Source: Nostoc linckia FACHB-104 (GTDB taxonomy: Bacteria > Cyanobacteriota > Cyanobacteriia > Cyanobacteriales > Nostocaceae). Taken from it: 64,000 nt of DNA. The translations under genes and the position numbers were made by a program. Shown here piece after piece: positions 27,005 through 34,452 of the stretch. Below the pieces are notes generated by a model. It worked only from the letters and a program-made list of their open reading frames with translations, made no database searches and had not been told where the DNA came from. The stretch spans positions 62,001 to 126,000 of the forward strand of contig NZ_JACJQJ010000009.1 of assembly GCF_014696615.1 (NCBI RefSeq). The letters are read 5' to 3'. The number at the start of each line of letters is the position of its first letter. Positions within the stretch are counted from its first letter, which is position 1.

Positions 27005-28960
27005 ATGGAAGACAATTGGCTAAATCTGCAAAGAGAAGCTGAGAAAAGAGCAAAAACTTTAAGTATCAATTTGCTTTCTGGACGAGAATACCAAGTTCTA
27101 CCGAACAACTCTTTTGATATCAAAGTCGGGGTACGAAATAGCAATCCACAACCTGTAGAGGTAATACTGCGGTTTGTGGGTCTAGATGCGTCTTGGTTGA
27201 AAGGAAGTAGAGAACAAAAGCTGATAATACCTGCTAGCGCGCAAGCAGAAACAATCTTTCAATGTAAACCCCCACCCGTTAAAGACGCACCCAGTCAGGA
27301 ATATCCCTTTACTATAGAAGCGATCGCTCCAGAGGGCTACTCTATTAGTACTCAAGGTTCTTTGGAAGTTTTGCCAGTAGGTTTTGTCAAATTTACTGTT
27401 ACGCCACAACAATTACAAATTCCTCATAGGGGGAAATGGTTACCTAACTGGAAATCTCATACTGGCACTTTTGAACTATTCTTTAATAATCTCAGTAATT
27501 TAGAACAATCAGTATATATTCAAGTTCAAGGCAAAGACACTCGCAAATTTAGCTTTCAGCTATTGCCAGAAAATTTGGACTTAACAATCCAACAAACCAC
27601 CAAGGCGCTACTAGAAATTAAAACGAAACGTCCTTGGATGGGATGGTCAAAAAAAATAAAATTTACAGTTAGAGGTAGATTATTAAATCAACGCTTGCAG
27701 GATATAGAACCCGCTAATGAAGAATTAGAGTTGCGGATTTTCCCAAAAATACCTGTATGGTTACAACTAATTTTATTGGTTGTAATCGGAGGATTATTAT
27801 CTGTATTTTTAACATTAATTTTTAAGAGAGAAACACCTGCACATACGGAATTGGTGAATGCAGTTCGTTTCAATAATAATGCTGATTTAGTTATTAGCGG
27901 TGCTGACGATGGCACAATTAAATTTTGGCGGGTTGATGGTGAGACTTTACATCAACTAAGTGAGCCACAAGATGATAATACTGAACCTGTATTATCATTG
28001 CAATTTGCTTCCCCAGAAACTCAGTTATTTGCTGCTGGGTTGAGTAACGGAGTCATTCAACTCTGGAATATTAAACAGCGTACAAAAATAGCTGAATTAT
28101 CAATTCAGGAAATGATTGATAACAAAGATAAGGCTTTTGCTGTAATATTTTCGAGAAACAATCATTATTTAATTGCTGGGCATGGTAGTGGTAATATAGT
28201 CATCTGGGTCAAAAACTCTGCAACAGAAACATGGCAGCTACAGCCAGAAAGAGTTATTAATTTAGGTAGCAATTACGAAGCTTGGTCTATGGCTTTAAGT
28301 CCAGATGAAAAGACTCTGGCTGTTACGGGAAATAAAAAATTTGTGACTTTATTGGATCTCAGTAAAATTAATCGTCAGCCGCAAAATCGCACATCTTTAA
28401 CTAAAGAATATTTAACTCAATTAAATATTATTAAATCTCAATTTTCTATTCAACCGACTAACAGCGTATTAAGAAATAATGACCGAATTTTGAGCCTGAG
28501 TTTTTTGCCAGGTTCTCTGCCACTTTTAGCAACGGCTGATTCTGATGGCTTTGTGACAATATTAGATTATCAATGTCAAAGTCAGACTGCTGCAAATCAA
28601 TCAGAACAGTTAATTAATCAAGAGTGTGTAGTCGATCAATGGGAAGCAACGGCAAAAAGACCGATACGTAGTATATTCTTTTATGAAGGCGGTACTCTTG
28701 CAGAGTCGGTGGGCAAAAACCAACTAGTAGTTAGTGATGATGAACGAGTCAGAGTTTGGCAACTTACCCCATCAGGAAAACGAGAGAACACCACGCTTCC
28801 AGGTAAAGAAATTTTCGCCAGTCCCAATGCGATTAACAGCATTGATATCAATAGCCAGGGAACAAAGATTGTCAGTGGCGGTGAAGAATGTCAAGAACAA
28901 GGCTATGACATGAAACATTGTTGGGGTTGGGTACATTTGCATCCCTTGCAAGGAAAATAG
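27005..28960 (+). CDS. Membrane-anchored WD40-repeat protein
   Basis: 651 residues in three parts. Residues 1-245 are beta-rich and may be one or two immunoglobulin-like folds (FDIKVGVRNSNPQPVEVILRF is split by a strand turn). A single membrane helix lies at about 250-272 (VWLQLILLVVIGGLLSVFL). Residues 285-650 are WD40 repeats; the clearest are LVISGADDGTIKFWRV, LFAAGLSNGVIQLWNI and LIAGHGSGNIVIWV. WD40 propellers are protein-binding platforms. Pairing with the cytochrome b-like gene suggests a membrane complex, which is inference. Confidence 0.78.
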   Translation: MEDNWLNLQREAEKRAKTLSINLLSGREYQVLPNNSFDIKVGVRNSNPQPVEVILRFVGLDASWLKGSREQKLIIPASAQAETIFQCKPPPVKDAPSQEYPFTIEAIAPEGYSISTQGSLEVLPVGFVKFTVTPQQLQIPHRGKWLPNWKSHTGTFELFFNNLSNLEQSVYIQVQGKDTRKFSFQLLPENLDLTIQQTTKALLEIKTKRPWMGWSKKIKFTVRGRLLNQRLQDIEPANEELELRIFPKIPVWLQLILLVVIGGLLSVFLTLIFKRETPAHTELVNAVRFNNNADLVISGADDGTIKFWRVDGETLHQLSEPQDDNTEPVLSLQFASPETQLFAAGLSNGVIQLWNIKQRTKIAELSIQEMIDNKDKAFAVIFSRNNHYLIAGHGSGNIVIWVKNSATETWQLQPERVINLGSNYEAWSMALSPDEKTLAVTGNKKFVTLLDLSKINRQPQNRTSLTKEYLTQLNIIKSQFSIQPTNSVLRNNDRILSLSFLPGSLPLLATADSDGFVTILDYQCQSQTAANQSEQLINQECVVDQWEATAKRPIRSIFFYEGGTLAESVGKNQLVVSDDERVRVWQLTPSGKRENTTLPGKEIFASPNAINSIDINSQGTKIVSGGEECQEQGYDMKHCWGWVHLHPLQGK

Positions 28961-29039
28961 GAAATATGGAGAAACAATCAAGCTAAATAAATAGCTTTTA
29001 AACGCCCACAACACTTTTGTAAATCATGGGGCAGTCAAA

Positions 29040-29873
29040 TTGGCAGAAATACTCACTCAAATCAACCTTGATGCTTATTTTCAGCGAATTGGCTATAACG
29101 GCGATCGCACTCTTACACTTGAGACTTTACAGGCAATTCACTTACACCATACAAAAGCGATCGCCTTTGAGAACCTCAATTCATTTCTCAAACAGCCTGT
29201 GCTTCTGGAAATAGCATCTTTACAGCAAAAGCTAATCTACGAAAATCGCGGTGGCTATTGCTTTGAGCAAAACTCCTTACTGCGATCAGTTTTAATATCT
29301 CTTGGCTTTCAGGTGACGAATCTAGCAGCGCGTGTAGTGTGGAATCTTCCAGAAGGCACTATCACACCTCGTAGCCACATGTTGCTGTTAGTCAATATTG
29401 ATACGGAACAATATATTGCAGATGTAGGATTTGGAGGGTTAACGCTCACTGTACCGTTGTCTTTTACACCAGACATTGAACAGAGTACAACGCATGAACC
29501 ATTTCGATTGCTATTAGTTGACCAAACTTACATTATGCAAGCATACATCCGTCAGGAGTGGACATCCCTTTACCATTTTGATTTGCAAGAGCAACAGCTA
29601 CCTGATTATCAGGTGAGTAATTGGTATGTTTCCACACATCCAAATTCCCTCTTTGTTACCACACTAATTGCAGCTAGGCCAGATGTAGATTGTCGTTATG
29701 CACTGCGAAACAACCACCTGACCACACATTATTTAAATGGTGGCAAGGAAGAGCGTATACTAACCACTGTGAAAGACTTGCGTACTGTTCTAGAGGATAT
29801 ATTTCGTTTGCAGCTACCTGCGATCGCAGGTATTGACGATGCTTTGCAACGGCTAACAGAGCAACCCAATTGA
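29040..29873 (+). CDS. Arylamine N-acetyltransferase (NAT)
   Basis: 277 residues, the normal size. The catalytic triad is in place: Cys 74 in NRGGYCFEQN, His 113 in TPRSHMLLL and Asp 128 in YIADVGFGG. NATs move acetyl from acetyl-CoA to arylamines, hydrazines or, in some clusters, to aryl-amide-forming substrates. The start must be the TTG at 29040: the family begins just before LDAYFQRIGYNG, there is no ATG between, and the ATG at 29026 is in another frame. The gene is not part of an obvious operon. Confidence 0.9.
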   Translation: MAEILTQINLDAYFQRIGYNGDRTLTLETLQAIHLHHTKAIAFENLNSFLKQPVLLEIASLQQKLIYENRGGYCFEQNSLLRSVLISLGFQVTNLAARVVWNLPEGTITPRSHMLLLVNIDTEQYIADVGFGGLTLTVPLSFTPDIEQSTTHEPFRLLLVDQTYIMQAYIRQEWTSLYHFDLQEQQLPDYQVSNWYVSTHPNSLFVTTLIAARPDVDCRYALRNNHLTTHYLNGGKEERILTTVKDLRTVLEDIFRLQLPAIAGIDDALQRLTEQPN

Positions 29874-29894
29874 TGCTCAATACTTGTCGGTTAA

Positions 29895-29939
29895 GGGGAA
29901 AAAGGAAAGAAAAAACCTTTAACCTTTAACCTTTTCCCC
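29895..29939 (+). terminator. Hairpin after the NAT gene
   Basis: GGGGAAAAAGG at 29895-29905 pairs with CCTTTTCCCC at 29930-29939. It sits 22 bp after the stop. There is no strong T-run behind it, so terminator function is a guess; it also resembles repeats elsewhere in the window. Confidence 0.4.
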
Positions 29940-30040
29940 AAAACCAATTTTGAGTTCAAAATGCTTAACCGAGTAGTATTGAATTGATTCTTGTCATTCA
30001 CCTGTATGACATAAGAGAATTCCAACTAAAAAAATCGGTA

Positions 30041-30307
30041 CTATTCCTTAGTTGAAACGTTGCCTTTAATTAAACGATGAAGCAGACGGCACGGCCAAAT
30101 GCACGCTCCACAAAGACTGATTGAGGCAATAGCAGCAAAGACACGCCATTTCTCCTGAAGGGGATTAGTAGACTCTGATAGTTGCTGTTGACCATCTTTG
30201 GTTAGTTCCGCCAAAGAATCAGATAGCTCGCCAGCAGTACTTACCCCTTCAATTACCGCTCCCATTAGATAAGCTACAAGGGCAATACTTAGCCAGTGAT
30301 TTATCAT
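30041..30307 (-). CDS. Small two-helix membrane protein, unknown
   Basis: 88 residues. One hydrophobic helix at the N-terminus (HWLSIALVAYLMGAVIEGV) and a second at about 56-75 containing three cysteines (FAAIASISLCGACIWPC). The loop between is polar. I do not recognise the family. It lies 22 bp after a second small gene on the same strand, so the two form a unit. The cysteines near the second helix could bind metal or be redox-active, but nothing shows that directly. Confidence 0.55.
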   Translation of the reverse strand: MINHWLSIALVAYLMGAVIEGVSTAGELSDSLAELTKDGQQQLSESTNPLQEKWRVFAAIASISLCGACIWPCRLLHRLIKGNVSTKE

Positions 30308-30329
30308 ATTGTCTGGGTGAACTTTTGTA

Positions 30330-30566
30330 TTATTGATTGTCTTGTCCTAAAGATAACCTGCCTTCAGCAGTGTCTCGAATTAAAGGCAGTTTAGATTTTA
30401 TGTAATTATCCAGGCTATTATCTGCCTGTTCATCAATTTCCTGTTTGGCTTTTAATTGCTGAAGCAGCAATTGTACTAGAGCCACATCATCAAACTGTAG
30501 TAAGGTGTTGACGTTAGTAGACTCAATTACAGCCCAAAGTTGTCGCATCATTTTGGCAGTGATCAT
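30330..30566 (-). CDS. Small soluble helical protein, unknown
   Basis: 78 residues, mostly predicted helix and strongly acidic (MRQLWAVIESTNVNTLLQFD at the start, split by a second Met at residues 6-7 that may be the true start). It has no cysteine and no membrane segment. It is the first gene of the pair with the small membrane protein. The regular composition supports real coding. It resembles small conserved cyanobacterial proteins of unknown role, but I cannot name one. Confidence 0.5.
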   Translation of the reverse strand: MITAKMMRQLWAVIESTNVNTLLQFDDVALVQLLLQQLKAKQEIDEQADNSLDNYIKSKLPLIRDTAEGRLSLGQDNQ

Positions 30567-31032
30567 GAGTCTCTAACCTCTTAAGCTTTTCTTTATATTT
30601 ACACATTTTTCTTGTTTGTGCCTAATTTTTGTGGAAGAATTAATCAATCAACACGATTACAACTAAATAAAGCAATTCAGTAGCTGGAAAATATTTACAG
30701 TTCTTGCGAATGAAGCGTACCCCTGCGGGTTATCCATACTCCTGTGGAGAATCAAGCTACCCGTAGAGTTCCTTAGGGAAAAGTACACTTCGCTGGTAAT
30801 GAAATACTGTAATTAATTCTGTCCAAGTACTTATACCAGTCTGAAAAAACAATGCGACAAATACATGAGCTATGGGCGTAAAGCTTTGCATCCATACACA
30901 TAATTGATATGTAGCAAGATTTTTCAATTGGTATTAAGCTATTCGGCTTTTAAGTTGCACAATCCATTGTGAGGGCTGTTGACTGTTAAGCGTTGACAGA
31001 CCTTATGAGTAGTTATGCAATTTAGACCCGCA
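30567..31032. other. Non-coding gap between divergent genes
   Basis: No gene is seen. At about 30725-30790 there is a palindrome-rich segment (CCCTGCGGGTTATCCATACT, then CTACCCGTAG) resembling dispersed repeats. The gap must hold promoters for the - strand small-gene pair and the + strand methyltransferase. Confidence 0.5.
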
Positions 31033-31103
31033 TTAGCTTACCAGTCAGAGCCATAGCCAAAACATAAAAGTTGGGTATGACTCTGGCTGCTTGGGTGAGT
31101 TAG
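31033..31103 (+). promoter_or_regulatory. Long imperfect hairpin upstream of the EgtD-like gene
   Basis: Outer stem CTTACC (31037-31042) with GGGTGAG (31093-31099), inner stem AGTCAGAGCCATA (31043-31055) with TATGACTCTGGCT (31076-31088; one mismatch and one G-U pair in RNA), and CCAA/TTGG near the loop. Nearly the whole 71 nt can pair. It ends 55 bp before the ATG at 31159. It may be an RNA leader structure or a mobile palindrome; the known riboswitch classes I can recall do not match. Confidence 0.45.
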
Positions 31104-31158
31104 AAGCGACGCTGCTGAAATGCTAATCAACTTTCACATCTAACAAACCCAAACAAGA

Positions 31159-32214
31159 ATGGTTAAAAATTTTTCTAGTAATTCACAATTTTTTACCGAT
31201 AATTCTAGTCCGAGTAGCCGTATTGTAGAACCAATTTCTAAGTTCTACTCGGTCTTCTCTAAGAAAGAAGTTTTAGAGTTAATTCAGGCATTAGAGATTA
31301 GAAGAGAAATTCCTTTAAAGTATTCCTATAAAGGTAGAGGTGCAAAAATCTGGAATAATTATTATCAAAAATATATTACTCCTCAATGGTATCGAACATC
31401 TAACGTGGAAATTGATTTATTAAATAATAATTTTGAGTATGTTAATGGTAGTTATCAAAATTGTAATCAAGTCAATATCATAGATGTCGGTGCTGGTAAT
31501 TCTTACCCTGCCAAAAAATTAATTTCTCGACTTGCTAAATTAAATAAGATTAATCAATATATTGCTTTGGATATTAGTAGTGAACTCTTAGAGGTATCAA
31601 AAGCAAACTTTACTAAATGGTTTCCTTTAATCAAATTTGACAGTGCCACAGTTGATATAGAAACTAGTACTATTCCTCTAGAGCTTTGGCAAAGCTCAAA
31701 TTCTCAGGAAGATATAGCCAATATATTTCTACATCTAGGTGTGACGATTGGCAATCATCAAGATAGGATTAGTTCACTAAAAAACTTTAGAAAGAGCATG
31801 AGTAAAAATGATTTACTTGTGTTTACTAACGAAATTGGCTCTAACTCTCAATGGGATGGGAAAGCCCGAGGTGGGTGCAAATATCATGTAGAAGAACTAT
31901 ATGCATGGATTAAAAAGAAGGTAGGAATTAAGGCAGAAGATTGTGAACTCGTCAGAAAATATGATTTAAAAACCGATAGTATTACTGCTAATATAAAATT
32001 CCATCGCAATTACACTGTAACTTTTAACCAGTTAGGAATAGATAAAAATTTTGAAGTTTTAAAAGATGAAGAAATTACGATTTGGCGACATCACAAGTAT
32101 GAAATGCCTGAACTTCTACAAGAACTAGAACAAGCAGGATTACAATTAGTTCACTCTAGCTGTAATAAATATTTTTCACATATTATGGTGATTTGCAAGA
32201 TTGCTGAGAATTAG
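31159..32214 (+). CDS. EgtD-like SAM-dependent methyltransferase
   Basis: 351 residues. The order KYSYKGRGAKIWNNYYQ, NIIDVGAGNSYPAKKLI (SAM motif I), QYIALDISSELLEVS and IFLHLGVTIGNHQDR follows that of the histidine N-alpha-methyltransferase family (EgtD, DUF2260), in which the sequence after motif I ends in GNxxP/R. EgtD trimethylates histidine on the way to ergothioneine. EgtB is not adjacent, and the GN motif here reads GNHQ, so another amine substrate is possible. It stands alone on its strand. Confidence 0.75.
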   Translation: MVKNFSSNSQFFTDNSSPSSRIVEPISKFYSVFSKKEVLELIQALEIRREIPLKYSYKGRGAKIWNNYYQKYITPQWYRTSNVEIDLLNNNFEYVNGSYQNCNQVNIIDVGAGNSYPAKKLISRLAKLNKINQYIALDISSELLEVSKANFTKWFPLIKFDSATVDIETSTIPLELWQSSNSQEDIANIFLHLGVTIGNHQDRISSLKNFRKSMSKNDLLVFTNEIGSNSQWDGKARGGCKYHVEELYAWIKKKVGIKAEDCELVRKYDLKTDSITANIKFHRNYTVTFNQLGIDKNFEVLKDEEITIWRHHKYEMPELLQELEQAGLQLVHSSCNKYFSHIMVICKIAEN

Positions 32215-32578
32215 AATCTGTATATCCAAATCATAGTGTGGGGTTTCTGTAGCGTGTGATGGGATTGAAACACGGCTAAAAGTAGCCTTAATTTCAGTGA
32301 CTTCCAGAAATTAAATTATTCAATCAGCAAGGGGGAAGATATTGAGCAAATTCTTTCTCTCCCTCTGCTCTTCTGCTCCTCTGCTCCCTCTGCTACCCTA
32401 GCGACAGTATATTTTTTTATTTGGAAGTCCCTCAGTGTGAGTGATCGCAGTTCCCTAGAGTGTGGATTACCCTACTTCAACCATCGGTATGCACACCAAG
32501 CGTCATTATTGCAAGTTTTGTAACAAAAAAGTTATAGTAATTTACATAAAGTTACTTTTCTCCAAACAGAGGTTTGAA
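32215..32578. other. Non-coding gap
   Basis: No gene found. It includes ACTTCC/GGAAGT pairs around 32300 and 32423, a CTCTGCTCTTCTGCTCCTCT-type repeat at about 32360-32395, and one short GATGGGATTGAAAC at 32258-32271 that resembles a CRISPR repeat end but has no second copy. The last 50 bases should contain the promoter of the small membrane protein gene. Confidence 0.45.
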
Positions 32579-32806
32579 ATGACAATATTAATTGCATTAT
32601 TGGTTGTAGGTTGGGTAGCAGCTTCAGTTGTAGGCACTTTAGCTTATTTCTTGGGAGAACAAAGCAAGCCGATCCACGAGCGTAACTGGCGTTCTGATGC
32701 CTTTGAAAGATTGGCGAAGTCGATTACTGGTAAAGAAATAGACTATAGCGATCGCACTCCTGCCTATGCAATGGATGCCTATGCTAGCCGCAATCTGCCT
32801 TTATAA
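32579..32806 (+). CDS. 75-residue single-helix membrane protein, probably thylakoid
   Basis: One N-terminal helix (TILIALLVVGWVAASVVGTL) is followed by a polar tail with GEQSKPIHERNWRSD and a tyrosine-rich end. I start at the ATG at 32579; a longer frame from 32462 has no protein-like character. A G+C hairpin follows 38 bp after the stop. The size and layout fit small photosystem-associated proteins. I suspect, without proof, the Psb35 type (Ssl2148 of Synechocystis), a CP47-associated protein. Confidence 0.65.
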   Translation: MTILIALLVVGWVAASVVGTLAYFLGEQSKPIHERNWRSDAFERLAKSITGKEIDYSDRTPAYAMDAYASRNLPL

Positions 32807-32844
32807 CAATTAAGGTGGCTTGCCAGAATGTTACAAAACGCCAA

Positions 32845-32870
32845 CCCCAGACCTATAACTGGGGCTTTGC
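32845..32870 (+). terminator. Terminator of the small membrane protein gene
   Basis: CCCCAG at 32845-32850 pairs with CTGGGG at 32859-32864 around an 8-base loop, followed by CTTTGCTTT. It lies 38 bp after the stop codon. Confidence 0.6.
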
Positions 32871-32925
32871 TTTACAAAAACTTCAATTAATTGACCTTAT
32901 ATGAAGAATATGTTAAATATATTAA

Positions 32926-33050
32926 TATAAGCTTACAAAGCTAAGAAATCTAAATATTTGAACAACGACAACTAGGAAGAAAATCTGACATTTGGGTAAT
33001 TTTAGGTTTTTCTTCATCAACCTCGGCACGTGCAGCCGAGGTTTTATTTA
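32926..33050 (+). ncRNA. Candidate small RNA with its own promoter and terminator
   Basis: TTGACC (32891-32896), a 17-base spacer and TAAATA (32914-32919) make a reasonable sigma-70 promoter. About 100 bases later CCTCGGC (33021-33027) pairs with GCCGAGG (33035-33041), followed by TTTTATTTATTTT, a good intrinsic terminator. There is no useful frame between them. The predicted RNA would be roughly 120 nt. It comes after another terminator, so it is not simply the tail of the upstream gene. Confidence 0.4.
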
Positions 33051-33054
33051 TTTT

Positions 33055-33240
33055 GGGGATTGGGGACTGGGTAATGGGCAAGGGGGAAAGGATAAGGGGA
33101 AAAGGGAGATGTAGAGAAGTAGCAGCTACTCTGCGAGAATGCCTAACGGCGAATCCGTAGAGTGGGAAATGAGGGAGAACTCTTTTAATCAGCTTTGACT
33201 CTTGACTCTTGACTTTTAACTCAGCACTCAGCACTCAGCA
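33055..33240. repeat. STRR-type heptamer repeats, mixed
   Basis: GGGGATTGGGGACTGGG at 33055, a purine-rich GGGGAAAGGATAAGGGG run, then GACTCTTGACTCTTGACTTTT and CAGCACTCAGCACTCAGCAC at about 33188-33240. No gene is encoded; the space fills the gap up to the ComFB gene. Confidence 0.7.
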
Positions 33241-33324
33241 CTAAAAAAACAATATGCCTGTTAGGTAAATGCTAGTCAAGGGCAATATAAACCCATAACC
33301 AGTAATTTCAATTTGTATTGCTCT

Positions 33325-33876
33325 ATGAGGAGTTTCTTTGATGATTCTGCAATTGATCCGTCAATTCAGCCATCTAAACAACATATTTTTATCAAAAACT
33401 CACGCAATGTGATGGAAGTGCTAGTGGTAGCTGAGGTTGAGACTCAAATTCAAGCTTTACCTGCAAAAACTGCTAGATATATCAACCCATCTGAGGTGAC
33501 AGCTTACGCATTAAATCGTTTGCCTGCATTTTATGCCACTAGCAAAAGAGGTTGGCAAAGGCAATTACATCGCGGCAAAACAGAATTTCATCAGAAGATT
33601 TCTACGGCTGTACGTCAGGGAATTATCGCTGTACAACAAGATCCTCTACGTGCAGATGATTTTCTAGATTTTCAAGAAGAAAATCCAGCTAGGGCTACTT
33701 TACAAGAACTAAAAGTCTTGCTTCAAGAGCCAGATTTATCTTGGGATAACTTAGCTGATGTAGTTGAAAAGACATTAATGAATACACTACGAGGCAAGAT
33801 TACCTGGCGTAAACCAGCTGGTTTAGATAATGAAATCTTTGACTGGGAAAAACATCCGCATAATCAAAGAGGATAA
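33325..33876 (+). CDS. ComFB-family protein (candidate cyclic-dinucleotide receptor)
   Basis: 183 residues from the ATG at 33325; an internal ATG at 33412 (MEVLVVAEVETQIQAL) is a second possible start and would give just the domain. The ComFB signature is clear: AYALNRLPAFYATSKRGWQR, with Cys-free flanks. The domain is about 85 residues; a helical tail with DWEKHPHNQ ends the protein. ComFB proteins are linked to competence in Bacillus, and in Anabaena the ComFB protein CdgR was reported as a c-di-GMP receptor controlling cell size. Ligand binding here is inference. Confidence 0.8.
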   Translation: MRSFFDDSAIDPSIQPSKQHIFIKNSRNVMEVLVVAEVETQIQALPAKTARYINPSEVTAYALNRLPAFYATSKRGWQRQLHRGKTEFHQKISTAVRQGIIAVQQDPLRADDFLDFQEENPARATLQELKVLLQEPDLSWDNLADVVEKTLMNTLRGKITWRKPAGLDNEIFDWEKHPHNQRG

Positions 33877-34452
33877 AAAAATCAAAGAATGCGGTAAATC
33901 AGTAGGTTGGCGAAATTAAAGATAACTGGCTGAGGCTGTCATTTCTTGTTGGTCATTTGTCATTATTAACCCTGTTTTGTCACTCTCGGAAAACAATAAT
34001 CTCAGCCAAACTCTGAGACTTTGATTTCATCAAGATTTGAGGCTTTATTTTCTAACAGAAACTAAAATTTATAGACAAAACGTGGAAATTAAAGCCCTGT
34101 AACCGTTTGGGCGATTGGATTCTCCCACTCTGACAAAAGAGGGTTAAAGATTTCAAGCCTATTGAAGTTTATTCACATAGTTTGCTGCAATTACTGACTT
34201 ACTTATATGATTAGGGGTGCAAAGTTTTGCACCCCTAAATATCAGTGATATGTAGTTAAGAGGTTTTGAATTTGAATTGCAGTAATTTTGATAATTGATT
34301 AAGTTATTCTACATTTAAATTGCATGATTTGGGCTGGCTAGATGTCCAATACCACAAGTTGAATAGACATCTTAAATATGCAAAATAGACGTAGTTTAGC
34401 TTATTGAGCAAAAAATGTGCTTATGAAAGGCTAAAATCATTAGGGCAAATTT
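33877..34452. other. Non-coding gap with one perfect hairpin
   Basis: No gene found. At 34213-34236 AGGGGTGCAAA is followed after two bases by its exact complement TTTGCACCCCT, a strong hairpin without a T-run. Other parts are AT-rich. The region upstream of 34453 should contain the promoter for the CHAT gene. Confidence 0.55.

Noticed and set aside
32258-32271. GATGGGATTGAAAC, similar to the end of cyanobacterial CRISPR repeats
   Set aside because: Only one copy; no repeat-spacer spacing around it and no cas gene in the window.
32462-32578. 39-residue N-terminal extension of the small membrane protein
   Set aside because: Low-complexity leader without coding character; the ATG at 32579 directly precedes the membrane helix.
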